Part shown: in pieces, positions 12,061 to 22,665 of the stretch
How the letters are laid out: every line of letters starts with the position of its first letter
Position numbering within the stretch: position 1 is the first letter of the stretch
Assembly (NCBI GenBank): GCA_002633005.1
Contig: NMRA01000268.1
Coordinates: 431,800-495,799 of the forward strand
Direction: 5' to 3'
Origin: Phoronis australis
Lineage: Eukaryota; Phoronida; Phoronidae
Length of the DNA stretch: 64,000 nucleotides
Program-made: the position numbers and the translations under genes
The notes under the pieces: model-generated
Seen by the model: the letters and a program-made list of their open reading frames with translations, nothing else
Database searches by the model: none
Told to the model about the DNA's origin: nothing

Positions 12061-12809
12061 TGTGGGAACAGCAACGCAGATGGAACCGAAACTCAATACA
12101 TTTAACTCTAACTCTAGAGAGCTATAATACTACATCTACCCCTGCCACGTTTTTCCCCGTGTGTGGGTGGGCGCTGGTTGTCACAGACCGGTGCTAATAG
12201 TTTTCGGTGCGACGATTGACTGAAGACTGGTTCGAGTTAATCCTTTATTAATCTCGACCGTACGTTCACAAGCCTACTCAAACAAAACGTCCGACGTAAT
12301 GTCTGTTCTATGCTCAAGCCATTGCTGCAAAGCCTTGACTTGTGATAAACTTCTGAGACACGTTCTGCAACTATTACACTCGTCAATTCATTAATCTGCT
12401 ATCTTTATAGCTGGCTCTCTATTGACTATCGCTGTAACTGCTGATTCTCTTCACTGCAACTCAGCTGTAATTCTCCTGATTAACTTTCTTGAACTGCTGA
12501 TTATCTGACTACCACAAACCCGTGCGTGTGTATTTATAGCCTAATGCATTGTTCTAGAACTTTTCATCAATTCAAGCACATTCTAGAACTTTCCTGAATC
12601 TACCCAACCATTCTACAAACATGTACTAGACTCTAGAATATTCCAGACTGCATTAATCACTGTCATGCTAGTAGAGTCTTCTATAAAGTTCCATACTATT
12701 CTGTAGTAAGCAAATTACATCATCACCGTACTTAACTCAGAAGTCATGCCAATCAAACATAACAAAACAAAACAATACAATTAAAATAGTATCAGTCTAT
12801 ATTCTGACA
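12061..12809 (-). repeat. 3' LTR of the gypsy-type element
   Basis: Bounded by TGTGGG and CTGACA (TG...CA) and preceded on the minus strand by a G-run polypurine tract. Its outer 74 bp (12061-12134) match 16821-16894 next to the primer-binding site, which identifies both as the U5 end. A TATA-like CTATAAATAC lies on the minus strand around 12541-12532. The length is about 749 bp. Confidence 0.75.
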
Positions 12810-12822
12810 CCCCCCCCCTAAG
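12810..12822 (-). other. Polypurine tract
   Basis: On the minus strand CTTAGGGGGGGGG directly precedes TGTCAG, the start of the 3' LTR. This is the position and composition of a plus-strand primer in LTR retroelements. Confidence 0.75.
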
Positions 12823-12968
12823 ATAGTGTAAGAACATATGTAAACACTAAGTAATACATGTCTTTTAAGTCTTTAAACTACGTTAATTTCCTTATCACTG
12901 AGTACTTAAAATGAATCAAATGTCTTTCCTTGAAACTATAGAGTCAACAATTGTCACTTCACAAATGT

Positions 12969-13718
12969 TTAAAGATTCAGCCGGTCCACTGGTTTGATAA
13001 CACGTTGAGAGCGCCGTAGTTCTTGAGTAGAAGAGGAGTTAATTGCCGGTTGAGCTGGTACCGGGGTTGAAGGTGGTGGTGGTGGGGTTGTCTCGGTGGT
13101 TGTTTTGAATTCTGGGGTAGCGTTACTCATATTTCCAGTATGGATCAGGGATGATCTATTACGGCGAATCAGATTCGGTGACGACGAAGTACGAGCTCGG
13201 GTTTCAGAACTCTTTTTCACCTGTCTGAATTTCTCTTAGTCGCGTACCCAGACCTCGACTTCAACATCCAATAATGGAACGGACGCTGTTAGGTGTCTGC
13301 GGTCAAAATTTGCTTTGTTTCTTTGGTTAAATTGAGTTTCTTTTGCTCTTATGGACTGATCATCAATGGAACTTTGGAGGAGGGATTTAGGCATGATCGG
13401 CAAAGTCGTTCGAATGCGTCTGGACATGAGCAGTTGACTCGGCAATTTTCCGTTGTGAATGGGTGTTGATCGGTATGCAAGGAACCCTAGATGGGGATCT
13501 ATATTCTTCCGCATGATGTTCTTTGCGGTTTGGACAGCACGCTCAGCTTCTCCGTTGGACCGCGCGTAGAGAGGCGAAGACGTTACGTGAACGAAACCGT
13601 AAATTTTAGCGAATCTCTCGAAACTTTCGCAGGCATACTGGGGAGCATTGTCAGACACTACTATGTCGGGAATCCCATGAGTGCTAATGATCGACTTCAA
13701 GGCTTCTATCGCATATTA
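12969..13718 (-). pseudogene. Integrase core and C-terminal part of gypsy-type pol
   Basis: The frame below 13715 carries the second half of the integrase catalytic core, with VSDNAPQY and the later N-G-E-A-E-R-A segment. The first aspartate region (GIDLFELNKHTY) lies just upstream in the same frame. The two are separated only by a TAA at 13718-13716. The part at 12969-13220 is a Ser/Thr/Pro-rich tail ending in RRSQRVIKP-like residues, as at the end of many gypsy pol proteins; a break separates it from the core. Confidence 0.85.
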
Positions 13719-14117
13719 TGCTGTCGTCTGAGTAAGTCTTCGGACTTCGATCCAACGTGAGTAGTAGTCTACTACAAGGATGTAGGTGTGTTTGTTCAGT
13801 TCGAACAAGTCAATTCCAACGCTCTCCCATGGTCGGGTTGGAAAGGATGAAGGTAACTGAGGTTCCTTCACCTCAGGTGTGTGAAGAGCACAGGGTAAGC
13901 ACTGTTTGCACATTGTCTCAATCTGTTTGCTGATGAGTGGCCACCAGACCGATTCTTGGGCTCTTGCTCGGCACTTTGTTATTCCTAAATGACCTTGGTG
14001 GAGTTGGCCGAGCACTTCCAGCTGCATCGAATGGGGAATAACGATACGTTCATCGTACATAAACAAACTCTCTGTAAGGGTCAAATGCTGACGATTCTCA
14101 AAGTATGGTTTAAGCAT
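13719..14117 (-). pseudogene. Integrase HHCC domain and start of catalytic core
   Basis: Contains H-x3-H (HQGHLG is part of it), then C-K-Q-C-L-P-C, the zinc-binding N-terminal domain of retroelement integrases. It is followed by RPWESVGIDLFE, with the first catalytic aspartate, and VVDYYSRWIE. It ends at the in-frame TAA noted for the neighbouring fragment. Confidence 0.85.
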
Positions 14118-14172
14118 AGGTTGATCGGGAAGGATGGAAGGTCACCCATGTCGGCAGAAGTTGATCACTTCA

Positions 14173-14640
14173 CTAAAACGGGGTCTTTGGCCTGAGCCTC
14201 CTTGATCTGAAGTAGTCTGGGCCGTGTTGCCGGGAGATTGCACATTGCCAAATGTGCCTGGTCCTCAACTTCATTGACGAAGACTTCCTCTTCCCGAGTT
14301 GGGATCCCACAGGTGCTCGATACAACGCATCTGCAACCAGGTGCTTCTTTCCCGGGACGTGGTAGATCTTTGGGTTATGTTTCATCAAACGGAGACGGAA
14401 ACGTAGTACTCGCGATGGCATCTTCGACAAGTCTATGGATGACAACAGAGGTACTAGGGGTTTGTGATCGGTTTCCAGAGTGAAGTATAGCCCGAGGATG
14501 AAATGTGAGAATTTCTCGACGGCCCATGTTGCCGCGAGCGCCTCCTTCTCTATCACTGCGTAACGTTTCTCGGTGTCGTTGAGTGATCTGGATGCAAAGC
14601 AGATTGGTCTTCTGTTACCGTCAGAGTCAATTTGGAGCAA
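14173..14640 (-). pseudogene. RNase H domain of gypsy-type pol
   Basis: Typical gypsy RNase H segments: RPICFASRSLNDTEKRYA, the EKEALAATWAVEKF helix, and LETDHKPLVPLL with its catalytic aspartate, ending in H-V-P-G-K-K-H-L-V-A-D-A-L. The beginning of the domain, with the first catalytic aspartate region, is disrupted by a small deletion or frameshift at about 14640, where the RT frame overlaps. Confidence 0.85.
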
Positions 14641-15458
14641 TCACCTGCTACTATCGTTTCACGATTAGCGTCATAGTGCGCCAGTGTCACTGTGGAGACA
14701 ATTGCATCCTTAACGTCTTGAAAGGACTTCCTTTGAGGTTCATCCCAAACGAAGGCTTGGTTCTTCCTCAAAAGTTGTCTCAGTGGTTCGTTGATCTTTG
14801 CCAAGTTTGGCACGAATTTTGCAAGCTGATTCACTATGCCATTGAATCTCTGTAACTCAGTCACGTTTGTGGATACTGGAAAATCTCGAATTGCTTGTGT
14901 CTTCTCAGGATCAGCCGTTGTGCTATCAGAGCTGATAATATGTCCTAGGAATTTGATCTTTGATCGTGAAAACTCGCACTTGTTGTTCAAGGTCAGGCCT
15001 GCCTTCTGCAGACACGCTAAGACTTTGTGAACTCTAGCATCGTGGACTTCTAGGTTAGGGCCGTGAATCAAGATGTCGTCCATATGGCATATGACTCCAT
15101 CTAAGCCGTCGAGAATGTGAGACATCGTCCGCTGGAAAACTTCTGGAGCCGAACTTATTCCAAAGGGCAGACGATTAAAACAAAATCGAACATATGGTGT
15201 GACAAATGTAGTCAGCAGTCGCGACTTGGCACACAAAGGTATTTGCCAGAATCCTCAGTTGGTGTCAATCTTAGCGAATATCTTGCTTCCTTGAATCTTT
15301 GCCAAGTGCTCATCAACCGTAGCCACGGGATGGGCCTCACGTTTGACAGCTTTGTTGAGGGGATTAAGATCGACACATATTCTCACATCACCGTTTGGTT
15401 TTTTATTACAACCATACCTGAGCTCATTTACTGCAGAAATGACACCCAATTTCTGCAT
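14553..15458 (-). pseudogene. Reverse transcriptase of gypsy-type pol
   Basis: From the right, the fragment at 15458-15255 carries KPNGDVRICVDLNPLNKAV, an RT fingers segment, and FAKIDTN. After a break at about 15240, 15236-14553 carries FCFNRLPFGISSAPEVFQR, the active site CHMDDILIHG, FLGHIIS and the thumb and connection residues. The active-site Y/F before the aspartate pair is replaced by M, as in some family members. At least two frame breaks make it non-functional. Confidence 0.88.
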
Positions 15459-15797
15459 CTTGTCTAGCTATGCCTTCACTTTGGCAAGTAAGGGATGTGG
15501 TACTCGACGTGCCGTGTATCAGCAGACTGGTTCAGCATCGTCCCGCATAGGGATACGATGGGGGTCTTTCAGGAGTCCCAACTCCGTAAACAGTCCTGAG
15601 TATTCTTGTCTGAAGTTTGCTGAAGAGGTTGACGACTCTACTTCATACACCACTGGATCTTGTACCAACAAGTTCAGGGATCTGATAGCAGCAATGGACA
15701 GAAGGTTCTTTGACTGGCCTTTCATGACGTACACAGTTTCCGTATGTATCCTACTGTAGACGTTGATAATCGCATCCTTGACTACACCTAGTATCAA
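15459..15797 (-). pseudogene. Segment between protease and RT of gypsy-type pol
   Basis: The 92-codon frame ends with FTELGLLKDPHRIPMRDDAEPVC, a pattern seen just before the RT domain in gypsy pol, preceded by residues of the protease-RT linker. A clear D-S/T-G protease active site was not found to the right, so the protease is lost or unrecognisable. Confidence 0.65.
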
Positions 15798-15999
15798 GTG
15801 AGACAGCTCAACTCCACCAGCACCTCTGAAGGGGCCGCCGTCAGGGCACTTCTGGAGCAGTTCCTTGTCGAGCCAGGGTGTTTTATCGCCTACTACTGTT
15901 ATTCGTGAGTTTGTTGTCGTTTAACAAACTCAACTGCTAATTCAGCTTTGCCAGACATCACTTGCTTCTGAGTGCGTGAAGCTTCCACTGCCCGTAGAT

Positions 16000-16360
16000 T
16001 CGCAATGGTTTTTGCGAGGCTTGGTACAGGGCGTTCTCTTAGGAGTCTCTCTGATTAGGGAGTCTTTCAGTTCCCCGAATTCGCAGACGTCAGCCAACTT
16101 GCGTTATCTTTTTTCCGAGAGACAAAGTACACCTTTAAGGCATCAATGATCTTCTGAGGATTGTGTCTGTTTTCTTCACTGACGTTGGGTAAGTTGCACA
16201 GTACTCGCAGCAACAACAGAGACCCCTTTCGGGTCTGGGGTACCGTCCAGCTTAACCATTTTTGTATCTAGTTCTGTGGCGGCCATGTAGTCTATCCACG
16301 CGGTTTCAAATTCTCGCCAATTTTACGCTACGTTTCCCTGCATTGACATGGGGGTTGGCG
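16000..16360 (-). pseudogene. Gag remnant
   Basis: Reading the minus strand from about 16352 gives a methionine, a stop a few codons in, then NWREFETAWIDYMAATELDT, which resembles the start of the capsid region in gypsy-type Gag (W-x-x-F-x-x-x-W-x-x-Y). Frame breaks follow within about 150 bp. Confidence 0.6.
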
Positions 16361-16804
16361 CTGGTATCTGATATGTTATCATTTTTGCAATGTTCTGAAT
16401 GTTGTCAATTTATGTGTCACTTCGTTAACGTGTTCACTAATGTTGCGTGTCACCCGTGCACGTACTGGTAGATTTATTCAGTTAGTAAATTCATTAACGT
16501 TTGTGTATCGCTACTTATTATGTAAAGTCGCGCGTAAAAGTTAACGTATAGAGCCTCACACTTTGAGCGCGTACTCCGTCCACTTGAACACTCAGCTCAA
16601 ACGTACAGATCAAGACGTCATGGAAAATTCCGAAATTTTTATAACTACACTGTCAACCGTTTTTATGGGCAGTTCCAGGCTATTTCCTGTTATTTTACAT
16701 TCAAAATGCTTCAAAAACAGCACGAAAGATCCTTGGCACAAACCTCTGGAAGGTATTAGTTTATAATGCCCTGTTGTTTTGCCAGAATCACAAAAATGAC
16801 ACAA

Positions 16805-16894
16805 ACCGCCGCTGCCACCATGTGGGAACAACAACGCAGATGGAACCGGAACTCAATATATTTATCTTTAACTCTAGAGAGCTATAATACTACA
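16805..16894 (-). repeat. Primer-binding site and truncated 5' LTR
   Basis: Minus-strand TGGTGGCAGCGGCGGT (16820-16805) begins right after the LTR end ...CCCACA, the expected place for a primer site pairing with a tRNA 3' CCA end. The 74 bp to its right (16821-16894) match the U5 end of the 3' LTR with about seven differences. Beyond 16894 the match stops and another repeat begins. Confidence 0.75.
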
Positions 16895-16902
16895 GCAGCC
16901 TA

Positions 16903-17051
16903 CCGTTCACAGTAACGCTAGGACCTCGCTAAAAAGCAAGACATCGCGAGATTACGTGAGATATTGCCGTGCATTTTAAATCAGAACACGTGACTTTGAC
17001 AAGGTTTTAGCTAGATCCTAGCGTAGGTCCTAGCGCCGGGTCTACTGAACG
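16903..17051 (+). repeat. Palindrome-ended element family 2, copy 1
   Basis: About 150 bp with inverted ends (CCGTTCA..GTAACGCTAGGACCT at the left; AGGTCCTAGCG..TGAACG at the right) and a conserved middle containing CTCGCTAAAAAGCAAGAC and GATTACGTGAGATATT. Two further copies lie at 26437-26585 and 49070-49204. It starts within 10 bp of the point where the 5' LTR is cut off. Confidence 0.7.
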
Positions 17052-17269
17052 CACAGGTGTCAGATGAGAACGACCTCCGGACTAATTGGATTACCGAAGT
17101 GACCTACGAGTTTGCATTTTCGGGGTTTTTTGACGGATTTCTTTAGAAGTTACAAATAGCTTTCTGTAGACCTCTTTCCATTTTCGGACGAATTCCCCGC
17201 CACCTAACGGCCATTATTATTATTCTCGAGTACGTTTTTTGCCGCAGCCTCTTTGTCCAAACGGCAATA

Positions 17270-17362
17270 GTCTGATATAACGTGCCTGTATTTTCAGAAC
17301 CAGTTTGGTGCCCGTTATTTAGTGGAGAAAACTGGTTCTCAAAATTCAGGCACTTTATATTA
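17270..17362 (+). repeat. Hairpin element family 3, copy 1
   Basis: Fold-back repeat with arms starting GTCTGATATAACGTGCC and ending with a decayed inverse near 17362. The loop contains a CCCGTTATTTAGTGGAGAAAA segment. It is the reverse of the copy at 60524-60619 through the loop. Confidence 0.7.
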
Positions 17363-18009
17363 TACCATTACCCAACAAACCACTCTAAGCATCACCATCA
17401 AAGAAATTCATTAACATGTTTCTGCAGAATAAACCGCTGCTGATTTTCTTACGTGTCCGACCACAGAATGGTGAATGTTGGCCAAAACCCTTTTGTCCAC
17501 TGACGTCACTTGCGTGCTGTCGTCCCCAGTGGAGGCCATGAGACTCGTAGTAAACCGACTGATTTAGCCTATGAGTACGGACCAAGTAGCATCACTGAGA
17601 CAAGTCACATATAGATTTGGATAATTCTATGTATCGTGACTTTCGTCATTCCTCAAAATCTAAGAATTAAGAATGTATCTGTGATTTGTTACATAGTGAA
17701 TTCTGAGGTTGCGGCATGATAAAGAATTTTGCTCAGTTGAGTGTCTGAACTGATGAGTCCTGCGTCCGCTCCGGGTACTGCGAATGGCTACGTTACCAAT
17801 TATGCAGAGGTTGTGTTTATGTTTCAGCTTCTCATGATTTACTGCAGTGATAAGACGTCTGCTGTCTGTGTGCGGAATGTGGCCGAACATCCACTTATTT
17901 TTTTTCATGATGAAACATTTATAAACTCAACCAACCGGTACATAGTTGTGCAGCAATATGAAATCTAGTTTTGTGTACATCAAACAAATTATGAAAATTA
18001 TCGGACCCT
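17363..18009. other. No gene recognised
   Basis: Only short frames without motifs lie between the hairpin element and the LINE tail. Confidence 0.45.
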
Positions 18010-21000
18010 GTAAAAGCTAGTTAGGCAAAAAAGAAGACCACCTTGCCTGGAATCTCTCAAACTCCAATTTGTCATTGTAAATAATTTTTTCCAGATTATA
18101 GTAATCACATACCTCACTTAAAAATGACTGAAAATTGGGCTTAGCTTTTTGTAGTCTTTGTCTATATAAATGAAATTTCGCTAAGCAAAGAATTAAATTT
18201 ACAACTTCTAATCTACAAGACGGAAGACATATTTAACTGCAGAGAGAAATTGCACTGATTTATCGTCCATGTTTTTAAACATCCCCAAAACTTCTGAACA
18301 AGTGAACATTTCCAATACAAATGTAGAATCGTTTCTTCATGTTGCTCACAGAAAGAACATAAAGACGATTCACTAACACCTATTTTCTTTAAATAAGAGT
18401 TTGTACCAATAAGTCTGTGGTTGATACGGAATTGAAACCATCTGAGTCTGACATCGGAAGTACAATGATGAATTAAAGAATGAATTTTTTTCTAAGATTG
18501 AGTATCATCGCGTAAGTTTATTTCTCTCCCCCACTTCAATTCTGCGGCAGGTTTTACATACAATTTAGAAATGAATAATTCATGGTTTTTCCCCGTCCCT
18601 TTATTTTCCGAGGAGATTCGAAAAATATGTTCTGGAAAAAGTGGAGTGACTATAGTACTCTTGACTCTTAGATGATTCCAAGAACGAAGTATTGAACTTC
18701 GAATTCCATAAAAATGAGTAATACAAGGACAAAATTGAAAACGTGTACAAAAGGTATGATAATCATAAATATATCCTTTATCGGGGTCAGTTAAATCGTA
18801 TACGTACCGTATACCCTTTTGAAACCACTCGTTCCAAAAATTGGACTACTATCTATACAAATTTTGGGGTTATTCCACAAAGGTTGGTACAAAGGATCAT
18901 CTATCTCACACAGATTGATAAATTCGTATAAGATATAAAAAATATCTTTCCAAAAATATTCTTAGTACGGTTAGATACTTCAAGGAAAAAACAAGAACCT
19001 AACTGAAAAGAGTCATTTTTTATATTAGGAATAATTTCACATAAAATATTTAGCCAAGGAGAAGTATTGTTATAATAATTTTTGAAGAATCTTCGAATCC
19101 AAGATAGTTTAATATCTTTGACAAATGACGCAATATGGACCATTTTCCCACCTCCATCTTCAGATTTCTGTACCATGTTTTTTCTAGAGACTCTATCAGA
19201 AGAGGTACCCCGTATAAAATTAAAAAATATTTTTTCAATGTCTTTACAAAAAGTAGCGAGGAAGTGTGTAAAAGAGGTGAATCAGTTTTGGTAATAAAAA
19301 AGATTTGACAACCGTTATCTTACCAAAGGTAGATAAATTTCTTTTTGACCAATTTTCAATGCCTTTTCTAACCTCGTTTAATTTTACATCGTAGTTTAAG
19401 TGAATCATGTCCTGTAAGTTGACAGAGAAGGTAATTCCAAGAGATGTGAACTGGCAACTTGCCCATCTTGAATCTATTTCACAGCAAAGCTTATCACCAC
19501 AACATATCTTAGAACCAATCCATATACAAACAGTTTTGTCGATATTGGGTGTCAAACCAGAATACTTGGCAAACTGATCAAGAAGGTTAAGTGACGATTT
19601 TAAAGAGGTCTCTGAACCATCTAGAAAGAGGACCGTGTCGTCTGCATATTGCATTAATTTATACTCTAAAGAGCCTACTTTTATGCCTTTAACATTCTCG
19701 CATTGCCTCAACATAGATGCCATAATTTCGGCACACAACAAAAAAGATAAGATGAAAGGGGATCCCCTTGTCTGCAACCTCGGCAAATGTTAAAGTACTT
19801 AGACGTTAAGCCATACTGAATGACCGAAAGTTGGACATTTTCATTGAGTATTGTGAACCAAAGAATAAAATCGCCACCAAAGTTGAAATAGTGTAGAACT
19901 TTCTCAAGAAATCCCCAGGACACAGAATCAAAGGCTTTTTTAAAATCATTTAATACCAGAAGTCCGGGAATATCCTTAACTTGAGTATATTGTAACATGT
20001 CGTAAATCACTCTGGTGTTCTCCCCGATAAAGCGACCTGGGAGAAACCCAGTTTGATTAGGATGATTTAACTTATTTAAAACAGATTTTATCCTTTGTGC
20101 AATACATGCTGATAATAGTTGATAACTTGAATTTAGTAAGGAGATTGGTCTCCAATTTTTAATGTTTTCTCGTGGTTTCTTGCCCTTAGGAATCAAAGTA
20201 ATGACACCTTGACGCATAGTGGTAGGGAGACGGCCGGTTCGAAAACTGTAATTAAAAGATTTGATCAAAAATGGCGACAATTCTTTCCAAAAAAAAATTG
20301 TAAAACCCTACAGGAAAACCATCAGTCCCCGGAGTTTTGTCATTTTTCATACATTTGAGGACAGCCGCAGCTTCAGTATATGTTTTTGGTCCTTCTAGTT
20401 TTTCTTTGAAGTCAGGGGTCACCAAGTCCTCCAACTCATATTGGAGCGAGTCATTTTCTTTGGCTGCATATAAATTTGCATAGAATTTTTCGATTTCACA
20501 CGTTATAGCTTTTTGGTTTGTCAAGCTTCGACCAGTCTCGTCTATAAGTTTGTGGACATTCTTGTTCGTGTAATTGCGTTTTTCTAAGTTACTAAAATAT
20601 TTGGACGGTTTTTCACCATCCTCGATCCATTTTATCCAAGATCTCAGCATCATGCCTTGCACTTTGTCCTTTCTAATATATTCGTAATCTTTTTGCAAAT
20701 CTGAATAAATTTCAAGGAGCAGAGCAGAATTACTGTTACACATCATTTCTCTAAGAAGATTTAATTGCTCCTCTAAATTCTTTTCATGTCGATGCTTTTC
20801 CTTTTTCTTGGAAGCTGAAAAAGACAATAATTTCTAATATTCAATAGAATCATCTCAAGAAGAAGAGAGTCGTCTATAGTGGACTGACCGTCTGACAAAT
20901 TGGAGTCATTATCAGGAGATAAATATTCCTTCTCTGTTTTAACTATGATGTCTTTCACATTACTGATATACTCTACATCACGTAATAAGGATTTGTTAAG

Positions 21001-21790
21001 TCGCCATAGACCTTTACCTCTAGCAAATTTAGAGGCCTGAATAGTAGTCACGACACAATGATGGTCGGTTCTCTAACCTGGGGACGATTCAATATTTTCT
21101 ATCCAAGAGGAAAACTCGTCGGACACTAGAAAAAAGTCCAGAGTGACGCGCTTGCTTACAAGGATTAATTCTGAACCAAGTATAGCTTGTTGTATTTGGG
21201 TAACGTAACCGCCACGGGTCGACCAAATTTAACTGCGACATCAGACTGATAACTTGTTTTCTTGCAGCCGGATATTTTTGGTGTTTGTATCCTAAACAGT
21301 CAAGATTGAAATCCTGAATCAAATTCCAGTCGCCACAAATGATTATGAACTCTGAATTGTAGTCAGAGACTACTTGAAGCACGGTTCTAAAAAAATCAGG
21401 GTCATCCTTGTTGGGACCATAAATTAATATTAGCTAACGTTATTGAGACTCGATTTTCGATAAGTAATTCGATGACAACAAGGTTTCCTTTATCATCAAT
21501 ATGGATTTTACCAACTTCACATTCAAAGTTATTATTTAGCAATATGTAGACACCTCTCGATTCTCTTGTTCCAGGGCTCATGAAAACATCATATCCCCTG
21601 GGCCCTAATAACAGAAATTTCTGATTCAATAAAATGAGTTTCTTGCAAGCAATAGATACCGCAACACTTCCATCTCAAAAATTCAAAGACATCCTTTCTC
21701 TTAATTGTGTCCCTTAGCCCTCTGCAGTATAAAGATAAGATACTAACCATGTTCCGACAAAAGACATGACAAATCGAGTCTATCAATTAA
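18010..21790 (-). mobile_element. Degenerate L1/Tx1-type LINE ORF2 in the intron of gene A
   Basis: On the minus strand, in order: an AP-type endonuclease start with CRGLRD and CLQETH (21786-21589); a middle with CGDWN and SYTWFR (21382-21089); RT with KNWRPISLLNSSYQ, QTGFLPGRFI and DFKKAFDSVSW (20280-19850); RGCRQGDPLS; the active site QYADD (about 19650); and a C-terminal zinc-finger-like region at about 18460-18270 with WFQFRINHRLIGTN and C-x2-C...H-x4-C spacing. Frameshifts occur in the endonuclease near 21130 and in RT near 19760, with several others. No ORF1 was found, so the 5' end is missing. It adds about 3.8 kb antisense to gene A. Confidence 0.88.
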
Positions 21791-22384
21791 AATACTAAGT
21801 GTGATGTATATAGAACGTACACAAGTTGGTGAATCAACAAAAATCTCGCCCAGAAATATGTAAAAAAAACAAAAAGCGCGTGGCTAAAATGTACTTCACC
21901 ACCTCCATGATACATACTGGACATCAGCTAAGACGATACCCGCATTCATAGACTTGTGTTGATATGCAAATCAGTTTTAGACACAATGAAAGACTCAACT
22001 GAATAGAACACTGCCCACATCAGTCAACTTTACATGTAGATGTAATGGGCCGATGCCTAAAAACAAGCAAAGAAAAGACTGGCAGTGTTCTATCTGTTAC
22101 AAAGTGAAGTCAATAGTTATCATACCGTAGAAAAGAAACCAAAAACATACCGTCAGCAAAAAGCTGTGTAAGCATATCATATGAGCAATAAAGCAAACAA
22201 TATTTTGAAGTCTTTAATTAATGAAATTTTGGAAACACTATCTAAATATCCGTAAACAGTTCCATTCAAGAACAGCACTGTCCGTGCATGCATGGCCTGG
22301 CATACAAACAAATACATCGGTATAGAGTATCTTTGTTTGATACAAATGATGTCATCACCCTGAGTCGAGTTACCAGGGCCCGGT
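21791..22384. other. No gene recognised
   Basis: Probably includes decayed LINE 5' sequence, but no frame or motif supports this. Confidence 0.4.
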
Positions 22385-22665
22385 CTCCAATCTTCGTACT
22401 CAGACTCGAATCATGCTCAAACTCACACTTCATACTCAACTCGAGTACAGACTCAGCTTTGGTGTATTCAATGTCATACTCGAAAAATCTGTACTCGAAA
22501 TTTCGAGCACGTACTCAGTTTTCGAGTGTACTCGAACTGAAGTGTATCTCATCTATATTTCGAGTACGATTTTGAGTAAAAATTCGGAGTCTATGCTCAA
22601 ATTTCAAGTTTGGTATGGCAGTGTGCTTGAAATCGTACTCGAAAATAAATACGAGCCAGAGAACA
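22385..22665. repeat. Cluster of TACTCGA/TCGAGTA units
   Basis: Roughly 280 bp in which ACTCGA, CTCGAGT, TACTCGAAA and their complements recur in both orientations, about fifteen times, with irregular spacing. The unit is palindromic at its core (CTCGAG). It looks like a decayed simple-repeat array; no coding function is supported. Confidence 0.6.

Larger units (their letters stand above)
12061..16894 (-). mobile_element. Degenerate Ty3/gypsy-type LTR retrotransposon in the intron of gene A
   Basis: Order on the minus strand: truncated 5' LTR (16894-16821), tRNA primer-binding site (16820-16805), gag remnant, pol remnant (protease edge, RT, RNase H, integrase), polypurine tract (12822-12810), 3' LTR (12809-12061). 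The RT, RNase H, integrase order is Ty3/gypsy type. Many stops and frameshifts show it cannot encode its own proteins. The left flank cannot be compared for a target duplication because the 5' LTR is cut short. It adds about 4.8 kb to the intron of gene A, in antisense orientation to the gene. Confidence 0.9.

Noticed and set aside
12061-16894. Infectious or intact endogenous retrovirus
   Set aside because: No envelope gene is seen, gag and pol are broken in many places, and the domain order is that of Ty3/gypsy retrotransposons.
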